From positions 1-64,000 of the forward strand of contig PYSS01000003.1 of assembly GCA_003049465.1 (NCBI GenBank): a stretch of 64,000 nt of DNA. Direction: 5' to 3'. The translations under genes and the position numbers were made by a program. Positions within the stretch are counted from its first letter, which is position 1. Every line of letters begins with the position of its first letter. The notes beneath the pieces are model-generated. The model worked only from the letters and a program-made list of their open reading frames with translations, had not been told where the DNA came from and did not search any database. This document shows positions 49,461 through 63,621 of this stretch, in pieces. Source of the stretch: Magnaporthiopsis rhizophila. Lineage: Eukaryota; Ascomycota; Sordariomycetes; Magnaporthales; Magnaporthaceae.

Positions 49461-49517
49461 TTCTGGATTTCGACCGTGATCCAACAAGTGGTGTTGGATC
49501 ACGGTCGAAATCCAGAA
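49461..49517. repeat. Perfect 26-bp inverted repeat with 5-base loop
   Basis: The arm at 49461-49486 (TTCTGGATTTCGACCGTGAT then CCAACA) is exactly the reverse complement of 49492-49517, with AGTGG between. It is in noncoding sequence between the 2EXR stop and MCM3. An arm this long and perfect is unlikely by chance. Confidence 0.95.
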
Positions 49518-49642
49518 CCCATTTCGGATGACGGCGGAGCATTTTAGCAAAGATACGTCCCTCTTGATTTGGACAACCGGCCCCTCGACCTGCTCGCCGC
49601 ACTTGAATACAGCGACAGCACCGGGAACTACGTGTCTACACC

Positions 49643-52931
<3,289 letters not shown>

Positions 52932-54410
52932 TCAAAGAACACCGTCAGGGCTGACGCCCAACCGCCCAAAATACTCGCCCACCCTATCCACAACCCGGAC
53001 GCCGTTCCACGTCTCGTTTCCGTCGGCATCGAAAGCCAGCACGGGCACGCCGACCTGCTCGATGGCAAAGCTGGCCGCGACGCTGCCCCACAGCGCGGCG
53101 TCCTCGACGGGCCGGCCGCGCGCCATGGCGACGGCGAGGCCGCCCAGGAACGCATTTCCGCCTCCGGTGGGGTCGACGACTTTTTTGTTCGCCTCTTCCT
53201 CTCCGTCTTCCTCTCCTTCCTCAAAGTAGGCCGGGAACCAGCGCTCGAAGCCCGGGTCGGGCTCGTCGTCGTACTCGCACGCCACGGAGCCGTCGGGCTC
53301 CTGCATCAGGCCGGCGAAGAGGGCCTCCATGTCCGTGTCCGGCTGGAGGCCGCCGTGATGCAGGGCTGCTGCAGGTTTTTTCTTCTTCTGTTTCTTATTT
53401 TGCTCTCCTCCTCTTCCACCACCACCACCACCTTCCGTTCTCCTCCTCCGCCGCCGCCGCCGCCCCCCGTTCCGCGCAACATAACAACCCGCGGCCCCGG
53501 CGCGAACGACGACGGCGTAGCTGGACAGCGGCATGGACGCCAGCAGCTGCTCGCAGGCGCGCTCGACGGCAACAACATCGACGCGTCCGTCGGGCGTCAA
53601 CCCGGCGCCCGGGCCCGAGTCGCCCATGAGCGCGGCCAGCTCGGCGTGGTTGGGGCTGCAGACGTCGACGAGGGCGAGCGTGTTTGTCAGCTCGAGCAGC
53701 TCGTCGGGCCCGCAGCGGTCCGGGACGGGCTCCCAAACTATCAGCGGGCGAGCAGGGCGGTAGTCCTCGTCATCATCATCCGTGCAGTGACGGCGGCGCA
53801 GCGACGACAGCAACGTGACCACGTCGCGACACCGGGCCGCGCTCGAGATGATGTGCACGGCGCGGGCATGCAGCAGCGCCGGGCACGGCACGAGGTCGGA
53901 CGGCGTGAGGCGCAGCTTCGGGGTGACGTAGCGGAACGACCGCCGGTCCCGGTCCGAAGGGTCGTCGTACCCGTTCCAGCCGCGCGTGGTCTTGCGCGTG
54001 CCGTCGTCGCGCACCAGGGCCGACGTCTGCCACGACGCGATGGTGTCGTGCGCGGAACGCGGGAAGTCGACGCCCCGGTCGATCACCCACCCCACCGTCC
54101 GCGACCGGTCGGGCGCCGGCGACAAGAGCCTGGCCCCCAGGGCGGCGAAGGTGCCGGCGCCGCCCAGCACGTTGCGGGCGGCGGGTTTTGGTGGGGGGAA
54201 CTCGATTTCGTCTTGGGGTGGGTTTATGTTAGCTTTTAGATCACCTACTAGAGGTACTTAAGGCAGTCCAGCCGTGGAGTAAGGAAGAAAAGAAAACATA
54301 CCGATGATCAGCATCCCAAAAGTGACAAAGTCGATCTCTTGACCGTTTGGGATCTTCTCGGCCTCCGGCAGGGCAGCCTGAGCCGCAGTGCCGTCCATGG
54401 CTCCGGACAT
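52932..54410 (-). CDS. MAK32-like PfkB-family protein
   Basis: Exons 54410-54302 and 54211-52932 encode 462 residues. The junction reads F-G-M-L-I-I | D-E-I-E-F-P-P, and N-V-L-G-G-A-G-T-F-A-A-L-G-A-R follows, the substrate-side start of the ribokinase fold. The C-terminal motif is D-P-T-G-G-G-N-A-F-L-G-G from residue 383, where active kinases have G-A-G-D. That Asn is usual in the MAK32 group, which in yeast supports L-A double-stranded RNA maintenance; its biochemical activity is unknown. A ~40-residue Arg, Gly and Lys-rich insertion interrupts the domain around residues 263-300. The ATG at 54410 is taken; a second in-frame ATG lies at 54398. Confidence 0.85.
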
Positions 54411-54975
54411 GATTATGAGGGCTTGGGCTGAGGCAGCCCAGCTCGTCGTCTTGGGTGCCGACGGCCTCGTGGTTTGGATGGACGTGTGGGTTGTTTGGAA
54501 AGGTTCCCGAGTTGGAAGCAAAAATCAACACAGTGGGAGCATGACAACGAGGTGCGCACCGATAAAGTCCCAAGGTTTTACCGAACCCACGTCCAAACCC
54601 AAATGCACTAGACTATACCCAGCTTGGCTGGCCGGCTGCCGTTTGTTCTAGGGTTGAGGGATGTTCATGTTTCAGAGCGCAGAGCGTGTCGTGGTTCGCT
54701 GCTGATACGGGCTGATATCGAACCAAGGTGCTAAGGATATCTATCCATGGGCTCCCCTAGCTACAGCCCCAATTAGGCGCTGAGCCCCGCTCCACAGGCT
54801 TGCGGTTAGGCCATGGTCCCACTGTCGCGCAAGCCTGTCGGATGCAACTGCCTACCACTCGCACAGTTTCTTTTTGATCCTGGCAGCAAAGGTATCATCA
54901 ACCCATCCAGTAAACCATAAACAAACAAACCTCCCAGCTAACCCTGTAAATCATAATATCCCACCAGCCAACAAC
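54411..54975. other. Spacer between two minus-strand genes
   Basis: Promoter of the MAK32-like gene and 3' region of the SH3-like gene; no exon is recognised. Confidence 0.35.
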
Positions 54976-57772
54976 CTAGTAAATGTGCATCCGTGCCCTC
55001 TGCGGATCCGACGGCGAGCTCCCGGCCCGCGAGCGCATCGACATGCGGGCCAGCAGGCTCGACATCTTTGTGTTTCTCTCGTGGCTGCTGATGCTGGCCC
55101 GGTCCGCCGGCGGCGGACCCTCGCGCAGCGTGCTGGCGTCGACGTGAGTCTGCGGGAAAATGCCCCATTTGCCCTTGGAGTTGACCCCCGACCAGCACCA
55201 GTGCCCAGGGTACGCCCATCCGATGTTGGTGACCGTTTCGCCCTTTTCCAGCCTGAGCCAGTCGTGGTGCTGGTCCTTGTCCCTGTCCCTACCGTCCTTG
55301 ACCGCAAACTTCCACCGTGCCACGACCCGCATGCTGTTGGCGCCGCCGTCCAGCTGCGACGACGCCGTCACGACCTGGTCGCGAGGCGGCGGCTCCAGCC
55401 GGACCGCGCTGGCGGGGAACAGGCCCTTGGCGTTGTCGTGCCACCCGGACGCCCACTCGCCGCCAAACCTGGCCGGGAACTCGACGCCGACGATGCGTGC
55501 GCCCACGGCGAACTGCAGCGGCGGCAGCGACTTGTCGGGCGGCGCCCGCAGTGTGCCGATCGCCTGCCGGACCGTCTCGACCGCCCGAGCCATCGGTAGC
55601 GTCTCGAGCGGCGGCTGCAGGCCGAGTGCGTCGTCTCCTCCTCCTGTCTGTGACGGCGCCGGTGGCATCGTAAGGTGCAGGTCGAAGCCGTTGCGCCATA
55701 CCGGGGGTAGCATTCCGGCAGCGGCGCCACCGCTGGGCTTCCCCGGCATGTCGCCGGCGCCGCCCTCGATCACGTTAAGCCCCGGGACGAGAGGCAGAGG
55801 GCGCGGGTGCCGGGCGATGTGCATAAAGAGCTGCTTTTGCGAGAAGAAGACGGTCGCGTCGCTTTCCTCCGTCGTGTGCCCCTGCTGCACGCAAAACAAG
55901 CAGCCGTATACTTGGTCCTCGATCGTCCGCGCGGGCAGGTGGCTTTTTGAGAGAAAGCGCAGCCGGAAGCCGACGTTGGTTGACTTGGACACGTAGTTTG
56001 CGCTCTCTGCTCTGGGCGTCAGTCGTCGCAACATGTTTGTTGAGAACAGAGACAGGTAATAGTCACCTTCGCCATTGATGTCGGCCTCGACGTCGTTCCA
56101 GTCCAGCTCGAACAGACAGGCCTTGCACTTGGCCGCCATTACAGAACCAGATCCAAAGTTCTGGGAAGCATATTTAGTCAGTGGACCCTTCACGAATGAG
56201 GTTGTCAACACGCCAGTAGCAGCGAAGCATCATCCTTACAAGCTTGCGGACCTGCTTCACACCAACACCGCCCTTGAGGACCTCTCTAGCACCCTGGCAG
56301 AAACCCTTAAGTTGGTGCAAGGAGCTGCTGGGTCCTATGGAGCAGTCCGCCGGCCCACGCGGGGTCGGCTCCCGGGGCTGCACGCTCTGGTCAACATCCA
56401 CGGGGATTAGGCCAGAGTCGAGGGCATGGACGCGGCTGCTCGTGACAGGTTCTAGCCCCGTATGCGGGCCCGGGCTGCCGGCGCTCGCGGTGGCAAGGGA
56501 CGCCTCAACATACCCCTGTTGCTCCTCTGGTATATGTAGAAACGCACTCATGTCTGCCCCAGACATGCTTGACGTCCTATACGACGTCGTGACGGTGCTA
56601 GTAACCTCGGAGCCCGAGTCTGTCCTCGGCTCGGAGAGGAAGCTATGGCGGTAATCCGAGTAGGAGCTGTCCCTCGACCGTGTGGCGGATGCCCCGCTGC
56701 CAGCCCTGGACATCATGATAGGATGTTGGGTACTGAGATGAGCTCCTTGGGATGCCCCTGTCCAACTACCGCTGTTATGCCTAGCTCCAGGCCCGCGCCG
56801 AGCTATTTGTAGTGGGCTCACGGGCGACGGTAGATCCTGGTGGTAGGTGCTCTGCTCGTAGGCGCCTGACGGCTGTGGGCTGTATAGCATCTCTTGATGT
56901 GCTGTTTCGGGATGACAATCGCCCGAAAACGGAGGATTCAGCACATTAGGCCTTTGGTTAACCTCCTCGACCTTTCCATCCCCGGCGTTGTTGAGCTTGC
57001 TCAGCGCCTCATTCCGCTTGACCCCCATGCGCCAGGGACTTTTCTCCGGGAACGGCGGCGGCTCGTCGATATCGGCCGGCACGTTTGAGTGTACCGAGTC
57101 CTTTCTCGACGGACTGCTGTCCTCAAGCTGTTGCACAGCGCCCTCAAGTCCGAGGTCTGGCCCGGACTGGGATGTCATGCTCGTCCGGCCGGGGTCGTCG
57201 GCGAGAAGGCTGCCACGGGCCGAAGTCGGCCTCGTGTCGGTTTCGGGCGGAGAGAGTAGTGCTGCTGCCTCGATTGGCTCGAGCTTCATGCGGATCAAGA
57301 TATCGACGATCTTGGGCGCGTGGCCTCTCGAGAGCGCCTGCAGCTCCGAGAACTTGGCCTCGTCGAAGTCTTGGAGCTCGACATAGTCGTCAAACTCCCA
57401 CAGGAGATCGTTCAACTGCGTGCGATATGCGGCGATGTCGTCTGTGCGTGGGCCAAGGGAGTCAGTCTGAACATTCTTGCTGTGTATGGTTGAGGCAAGC
57501 TGCACGCACATACCGTCATCCTTCAAAGCGTCGACAAAGTTCCGCCCGCAAGTATCCAAATGCTTCCTGCAGAGCGGCTCGATCTTGAGCAGGGCGCGTT
57601 CGCCTTCCCGCTCGAGCCTGCGGGCGGCTCGCGCGAGCGCCTTGGCGCCATCCTGGATGTCTGTCTCGTTGCTGCTCTCGGCGGCATTCTGGGCGTTTTC
57701 GGCGGCCGCCTTGGCTTTGAGCACAATCTCCCTGAACGGCGCCAGGACGAGGGCCTCGACGACTTCGTCCAT
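54976..57772 (-). CDS. SH3-like domain protein with helical N-terminus, 862 aa
   Basis: Four exons on the minus strand: 57772-57514, 57441-56240, 56160-56067 and 56009-54976. The first ~170 residues are helical and charged (F-R-E-I-V-L-K-A-K-A-A-A-E-N-A-Q). About 350 Ser/Pro-rich residues follow and are probably disordered. A Cys pair (C-K-A-C-L-F-E-L-D-W) begins a conserved block with N-Y-V-S-K-S-T-N-V-G-F-R-L-R-F-L-S-K-S-H-L-P and C-L-F-C, a possible zinc site. Two SH3-like segments end the protein: V-G-A-R-I-V-G-V with W-x-x-G-W, and A-R-W-K-F-A-V with W-C-W-S-G and G-I-F-P. I infer a cytoplasmic scaffold. Introns at 57513-57442 (72 bases) and 56066-56010 (57 bases) are multiples of three without stops, so longer isoforms are possible. 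No named ortholog is recognised. Confidence 0.8.
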
Positions 57773-58822
57773 GGCAATTGGCCGGCCTAATAGGGCTCGG
57801 TATTTCTGTACGTGTAATGGCTTCCAGGGTTTGTCTTTGAATGTAATCTTGATATTATGCTTCAGGTCCCGAGGGCGAGCAAACAATACCAAGATCACAC
57901 ATTCTCGGGGCGCGCGACTGTATCGTGCAGCGGAGGCCAAGGAAGGGGAGGGGAAGATGAGAGCAGTCAGGGACAGAAGATCAGGAGCACGGATGGGGGA
58001 GGACGAGAAGAAAAGCAGATTCACAAGCAGGTGAGACGGCAACGCAACCAATAATTAAAGATCTCACCCTGCTGGCGGGGTGTGCAAAATAATGGCCTTT
58101 TCGCGCGACAGCCAACTTCGGTCGAGGGAATAGCCAGACCCGGTCGCGTCTTACAGCTTTGCGATGGCGGTTGTCGTCCGAAGTGTTGGGGGACCTTTAT
58201 TCCATGTCTGGGCCTGACCCCCAGGATGGGCGAGTGGGCTGGGCAGAGGTGTCGGTCTTCGCCCAACTCTACTCAGCGCTTGGCTAGGTATGTACATGTC
58301 TTGTGGTGGCTTCGTCCGATGGCGGCCTTTCTTTTGCGAGGTACTTTGTGCTGTACTCAACCCGGGCGCCTGGATGCAGGGTAGGACGAGGCTGTGCCGG
58401 GCCGGAGCGGAAGTGGACGAACGATAGCTGGCTGTGTGAGTGGACTCAGTCGCTACCAAGTGCATGTGTGCTCGTGCTACTGTAGCGTGAGGGCGCACAA
58501 ACGAACAAGTCAGCCCTCGCATGGCGTCGCTGCATTCCATGTTGCAGGAAGAAAAGTGTCGCATTAGTTGTGATCTGAGTGGTCGAGATAAGAAGCACTC
58601 ATAGGTGGTGGCTCTTCGCTTCAAAGTGAGGCGGAACACATGATCCACCACGGGCGGCCAGACGCTGCAGCCAGCCACTGATCGGCCGAAAGACACCGCC
58701 ATCTCTACCGAGGCAGGCAGCCACCCTTCCGGACTTCCCATTCAGGTCACCGGCCATCAATACCAAGCTCGGACACCCCGAAAGAGGCTAGTATTTGTAT
58801 GTGTATGCACCCGACTTGCTCC
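57773..58822. promoter_or_regulatory. Upstream region of the SH3-like gene
   Basis: The open frame extends upstream of the chosen ATG but has no other ATG, so it is taken as leader. Farther out, no exon is recognised up to the stop of the next minus-strand gene. Confidence 0.35.
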
Positions 58823-60256
58823 CTAGCAGGCGTTCCCCATTTGCCTGCCAGTCAGCTTCGGATCGTCGTCCATGCTGTCATAGTCCTCATCGTAGTAATC
58901 AAGGTCGTAGACGATATTCTCGTCGTCCTCTTCCTCGTCCTCATCCTCACCCTCATCTCCCTCCTTCCCCTCCCTCTCGGCGGCCTCTACCTTCTTCTCT
59001 ACCTTCTCCACCTTCGGCACCTCCCCGCCGTCGCCGTCACCGCGCAACAGCCGCACGACCTCGGGCAGCTCGCTAAAGATGCCGTGACCCTTCGCCTCGT
59101 CCCACAGCTCCTGGAGCTTGGCCAGCAGCGTCGTGCCCCCATTATCCTCGGGGGACCGGCCGGCCCGCACGCGCTCGGCGAGCGTCATGGTCCGCGCCAC
59201 GGCGAGCATTGCGCCCGCGGGGCCACCAGCATCGCCACTACTACCACGGAGCCGGTACAGCTTGCGCACCTCGGACCCCAGCACGTCGCCCGCCAGCACG
59301 ACGCTGCGCGCGATGCGGCGCAGCGTCGACAGCGCACTCATCTTGGTCTCGAAGACCAGTGCAGCAGCAGCAGTGCCCTTGCCGCTCGCCGCCACAGCGG
59401 CCGAGATGCTCCGCACGGCGCGCTCGATGTCGTCAAAGGCGTTGCCCGCCGCCTCGAGCTGCTGCCGCTGTTGCTGCCGGCTGCTGCTGTGCGAGGAGGA
59501 GGAGCCGCTGTTGCCGATGAGCGTCTGCCAGATGGTTTTGCCGTAATGTTCAAAGTTCATGGGCACGGGCCGCCGCGCCGCCGGCGGTGGCGCCGCAACC
59601 ACCGCGAGGCCCGCGCGGTTGTTGCTGTTGCCGTTGATATGGGTGATGGTCGTAGTAGTGGCCGTAGCAGAAGAAGAAGAATTGTCCGCCGCCGCCTCCC
59701 GCCGCCGGGCGTTGTACCGGTTTAGCAGCAGCATGCGCGGCCCCACGGACGGGTTGGTGCTGATGATTATGCTGAGCAGATCACGCACGTCGGCCTCGGC
59801 CAGCCCCGCCACTATGCTCCTGATTTGGGGCTCGCCGATTTCTGCCGCCGTTGGCATGGCCGCGTTCGTGGTGCCGGTGCCGACGCCTCTGCCGGTGCCG
59901 ACGCCTGTGCCGGTGGAGGAAGGCACGGTGATGGTGACGGTCGGAGGAGGCGGGCCGCCGTTTCCATAACTGGCAGACCGTGGTGCCATCGGCCGGACCC
60001 CTTGTTGTGCTTGGTGGTATGACGAAGGTGCTGCCCGGTGCTGCTGCGAGTGATAGTAGCGTTGCGCCCCGTTGCCGTTCATGATAGGCTGCTGTTGGTG
60101 TTGCTGCTGTTGCTGCTGGGAATATGTGCCGCTAGACATGTCCCGTCCGGGCGCGGGACGGGAGCCGTCCCCAAGGCCGCTTGGATGGCAACTGTCACAC
60201 TCCGGGTGCCGACACGCCCGCCCGGCACAGTCGACCCTCGCCCGTTTGGTAGCCAT
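58823..60256 (-). CDS. Low-complexity protein with a conserved helical core, 477 aa
   Basis: A single exon of 477 residues. The N-terminus has a Cys/His cluster (C-A-G-R-A-C-R-H-P-E-C-D-S-C-H) and then Gln-rich and Gly/Thr-rich low-complexity stretches. The core from about residue 145 (I-R-S-I-V-A-G-L-A-E-A-D-V-R-D-L-L, then T-N-P-S-V-G-P) faintly resembles the helical core of Cut8/Sts1, the nuclear proteasome tether, and a second helical part (N-F-E-H-Y-G-K-T-I-W-Q and onward) fits such a fold. This resemblance is a guess. The end is strongly acidic with D-Y-Y-D-E-D-Y-D. The uninterrupted length and conserved-looking core argue that it is a real gene. Confidence 0.7.
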   Translation of the reverse strand: MATKRARVDCAGRACRHPECDSCHPSGLGDGSRPAPGRDMSSGTYSQQQQQQHQQQPIMNGNGAQRYYHSQQHRAAPSSYHQAQQGVRPMAPRSASYGNGGPPPPTVTITVPSSTGTGVGTGRGVGTGTTNAAMPTAAEIGEPQIRSIVAGLAEADVRDLLSIIISTNPSVGPRMLLLNRYNARRREAAADNSSSSATATTTTITHINGNSNNRAGLAVVAAPPPAARRPVPMNFEHYGKTIWQTLIGNSGSSSSHSSSRQQQRQQLEAAGNAFDDIERAVRSISAAVAASGKGTAAAALVFETKMSALSTLRRIARSVVLAGDVLGSEVRKLYRLRGSSGDAGGPAGAMLAVARTMTLAERVRAGRSPEDNGGTTLLAKLQELWDEAKGHGIFSELPEVVRLLRGDGDGGEVPKVEKVEKKVEAAEREGKEGDEGEDEDEEEDDENIVYDLDYYDEDYDSMDDDPKLTGRQMGNAC

Positions 60257-60907
60257 CGAACTTCAAACCACTTCTGCCGCCGCGGATTCTTCCACAGTAC
60301 GCCAGCGGGAATCCCCAGCAGGTGCAATATGTCCGCAAACAAGTACATAGCTAGGTGTTGAGATCTCGGTGAGCGGTATCCGAGCGCTTTTTGAGTCTTT
60401 CGGAGGCACCTCCTATTGGGTGGGGTTTGCCTCGATGGCTGGATTTCGCTCCCTGTTTCGTACCCCTATTGCGGTTCCCGCGCAACCTGGGTGTTGCCAC
60501 AAGTCCCGAAACGGCTGGGTCTGTGCCTTCATCTCGGGAGGCGTAAAAAGTGGCCGACCGGGAATGCGGAGGGATGGCCCCTGCACATAACGAACGACCC
60601 CCTGCATCTAGATCTCGCCCCACGATGCTGGCTGGAGAAAGGCATGCTTTCAATCTCTTAAAACGACGTGAACCTAAGATTAAAATATGCTATATAATCA
60701 GTCTCATTAGAATAGGGCTCACAAAGTAAATTCCAAAAACAGGAAATAGAGATCGCCTAGTCCGACGGCGAGTGCCTCCTCAATCCACAATCACCGACAC
60801 ACAATGACACGCAGGGATACAATCAGGGGCATTCTGGGAGACATAATGTCTCCATTCGCCGTCTTCATACTTCAGGCTCGGACTCAGTCTCCCTGATTTT
60901 CCTCTCT
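60257..60907. other. Spacer between the low-complexity gene and the anoctamin-like gene
   Basis: About 650 bases, promoter of one minus-strand gene and 3' region of the other. AT-rich around 60655-60740. No exon is recognised. Confidence 0.4.
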
Positions 60908-63621
60908 TTAATTCTTGCTGGCATTGTTCGCAGACTCAATCTGTTCCACACATCATGTTAGCACGAAAAAGGCCTCTGAGAGGGAGGTGCGTCGAGTCGA
61001 CCTACCTCCGATATCAGCCGCCGTCCGACCTCGATCGTCTCGGGTGCTCCACGCTGTCGAAGCCAGAACCTGTGGGGATAGGATTTATGTTAGACTTTTG
61101 ACGGTGACCACGCATAGTATGCGAAAATAACACGGCAAGCGGTGACCTACCCTTCTTCGGGAGAACCGTGGCCCTTGGTGGAGGCGAGACGAGCTTCCTC
61201 CTCAAGCGTCTCCCTTGTGATCTTCTCGCTGCCGCTCAGAGCTGCCGTGGCCGCCTTTTCTGACTCGTCGTGCCCAAGAGTCTCGGCCAACAGGCGCTTC
61301 CTCGTGGCGAAACGCGCAGCTCGCTCCATCTGCAGGCCAGGGCTGTCAATCTTCTGCAATGTATACCGCACCACCTGCTGCACCACAAGGTACACATGCT
61401 CGGCTACCAGGATGCTCAACAGGAGCGCCCAGGCCTTGATGTCCCAGGGGCTGCCATCCAGCCCGCCGTTCATTCTGTCCCCGCCACTAAAGAGGAAGAC
61501 GACGGCTGCACTGGTAATGCTTCCCAGCCACGACAGGAATCCCAGCGAGGTGAGCCAGGGCCCGATCGAGTCGTCGCGCCACGGAATCGGCCTCTGACTG
61601 CCGATGGCGATCTTCATGGCGTCCGATCTCGCCTCGACCCAGTTGTTGACGAGAAAGGAGCACGCCGTCAGGGGGAAGCCGACCGAGAATAGCGACAGGT
61701 AGCCAAACTGCACCACCATCTCCCGGTAATCAGTAGTCACGTCGTAGGCATCAAGTCGCGCCTCGCCCCGGACCCTCTGCAGAAAAGCGGCCTCCTCGGG
61801 CGCGTCCTTGTGGTGCACCGCACCCCCGTTCTTTTGGGCCATGCCGTCCTGCACCTTCTCAACCGCGTTGAAGACCTTGCGCTTGGCGAACGGGACAATA
61901 ACCTCTAGGAGCAGGTTGACAATCTGCGCCGTGACGGTGAAGTAGAACATCTGCTGGGTGAAACGGTTGGGGTTGATTTCGAAGTCCTTGGTCTTGATGC
62001 CGTCCGTGGTGAACTTGCTAGCCGTCGACTGGAATATGTCCAGATGAGGGGCCAGCACCTTTCCGAACGGCACGTAGACAAAGGCTGTGAGGAAAAGAGG
62101 GAAGTAAGAAGTGATGAAGTTGATGACGAAGATCTTCTGAACAAACGATGCTTGGTGTCCTTGGAAGGAGGCAAAAAAAAGGGGACTGTCAGCAGTTGGA
62201 TCGCGTGGGGTCAGAGTTGCTGTGCCAAGGCGTACCATCTTGGGTCTCGTAGTTCTCCAGGTTCGTCAGGCGCTCCGCTAGATTGGTCAGGAGTGTGGTG
62301 AGGGCAGGCATGAAGAGCTTGGACTTGGTCAGCTATTGCGTCTATAATAGCACGAGCGGGCGTAGAAAGGGAGACTCACAGTCAAAAGGACAGTCGGGAG
62401 GAATGTCTGGGAGAGAAATAGCCAAAGTCAGCATAAACGCCTTTTGAAATCAAAAATAGCAGACAAGGCCAAATGCGCACGCACCAGATATTGTTTAAAC
62501 GGGCCGTTGTAGACCTCGTTGATGAAGATCTCGATGGCGAAGCACGAGAAGATCATGCTCCCGAGAATGGCCATGCACGCGATGGCAAAGGGAACCTGCA
62601 ACAGCTGGCGCGAAAGTCTCTTCAGGGGCGGGAAGACCTTGATGATCTCTCCCGTGACAGGGTCCCGCGCCTCACTCTCATGCTGGAACTGTGGCCGTGG
62701 CCGCTGGATCCTAGAGACGCCGCGGACGCCCCACTGGACGGCCAGGTCGACCTCCTTCTTGCGCCAATACTCGAAGAAGATGACGGACCAGAGGCAGTTC
62801 ACGAGGGCGTAGAACCACGAGAACTTGCCGAGAAGGAGCCAGGCGCTGAAGCCAAAAGCGGCGGGGAAGATGAGGAACTTGAAGTAGGTCTGCAAAAAGG
62901 CAAAGTAGAAGGCGACGCGCTCGCCAAACTTGTTGCGGATCTCGTTGAGGTCGGCGTCGTCCAGGACGTACTTTGTGCTCCAGCGCTTGATCCACTGGCG
63001 GTTGAAGGCGTGATCGTGCAGCGGGAAGACGGCGGCGACGTGCTTCCACTGGCCCGTCTTGGGCGTAATGCCGGCGCCGCCATCGTTTTTGGATTTTGTG
63101 ATGAGCAGGTAGCACAGCCGGAGACGCTCGGCCTCGGAGACGGGCTCGTTCTCGAACTGGTTGTTCAGGTCCTGCTTGTTGGGGGCCGAGGGGCGGACCC
63201 CGTACAGCCAGTCCTGCAGGCGATAGCGGTACACCTGCGCGTGGAGGAGCTTGTCCGACACGATCTTGACGAACACCAGGAGAGAGTGCTTGCCGCCGTA
63301 GCGGACCTCGGTGGCAAAGCCGACCTTGACGAGAGCCTGCACGAGCTGCACAAACGCCGCCTCGGCCTCGACGCGCTCGGCTGGAGGGGAGTTCTGTCAG
63401 ACCACCAGGTCCCGATGACCTTGAATCCCGAATGAGGCTTACACTTGTTGGAGGGGATCCGGTAGTCAACGACGTAGTCGACGCTTGAGGCCCGTCAGCT
63501 GGATTCTTTGCTGCTGGCCGATAGCACAGCTCATTGAGGAGGTTACTCACTCAAAATTCTTGGATTTGGATCCCGATCCATCACCCTTTTCGGGCTGGTA
63601 GATAGCCCCCTGGGTCGCCAT
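60908..63621 (-). CDS. Anoctamin/TMEM16 family membrane protein (Ist2-like)
   Basis: Eight exons on the minus strand (63621-63551, 63483-63443, 63380-62485, 62406-62380, 62332-62236, 62159-61151, 61069-61006, 60940-60908) encode 745 residues. The cytosolic N-terminal dimerisation region precedes about eight to ten membrane segments, beginning near L-Q-T-Y-F-K-F-L-I-F-P-A-A-F-G and including V-I-F-F-E-Y-W-R-K-K, F-P-L-F-L-T-A-F-V-Y-V-P-F-G and the hallmark Y-L-S-L-F-S-V-G-F-P-L. Fungal members act as lipid scramblases or, like yeast Ist2, tether the cortical ER to the plasma membrane. The cytosolic tail here is short (about 60 residues) and lacks a long disordered linker, so an Ist2-type tether is less likely than a scramblase role. 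All junctions are GT-AG and frame-keeping. Confidence 0.9.

Larger units (their letters stand above)
49286..49642. promoter_or_regulatory. Short spacer before MCM3 holding two hairpins
   Basis: The 357 bases between the 2EXR stop and the MCM3 ATG contain an imperfect hairpin (49400-49426), CGCG cores at 49422-49425 and 49431-49434 that resemble the MBF/MCB cell-cycle element of replication genes, and a perfect 26-bp hairpin (49461-49517). The MCB reading is inference from the known regulation of MCM genes in yeast. Confidence 0.4.

Noticed and set aside
53355..54239. 294-codon plus-strand frame opposite the MAK32-like gene
   Set aside because: Low-complexity antisense frame of a GC-rich gene.
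54710..54730. GGTTCGAT-like B box on the minus strand
   Set aside because: Lacks the trailing TCC and any tRNA arms; chance match.
58799..59725. 308-codon plus-strand frame opposite the low-complexity gene
   Set aside because: Antisense shadow rich in Leu, Val and Arg, with no conserved motif.
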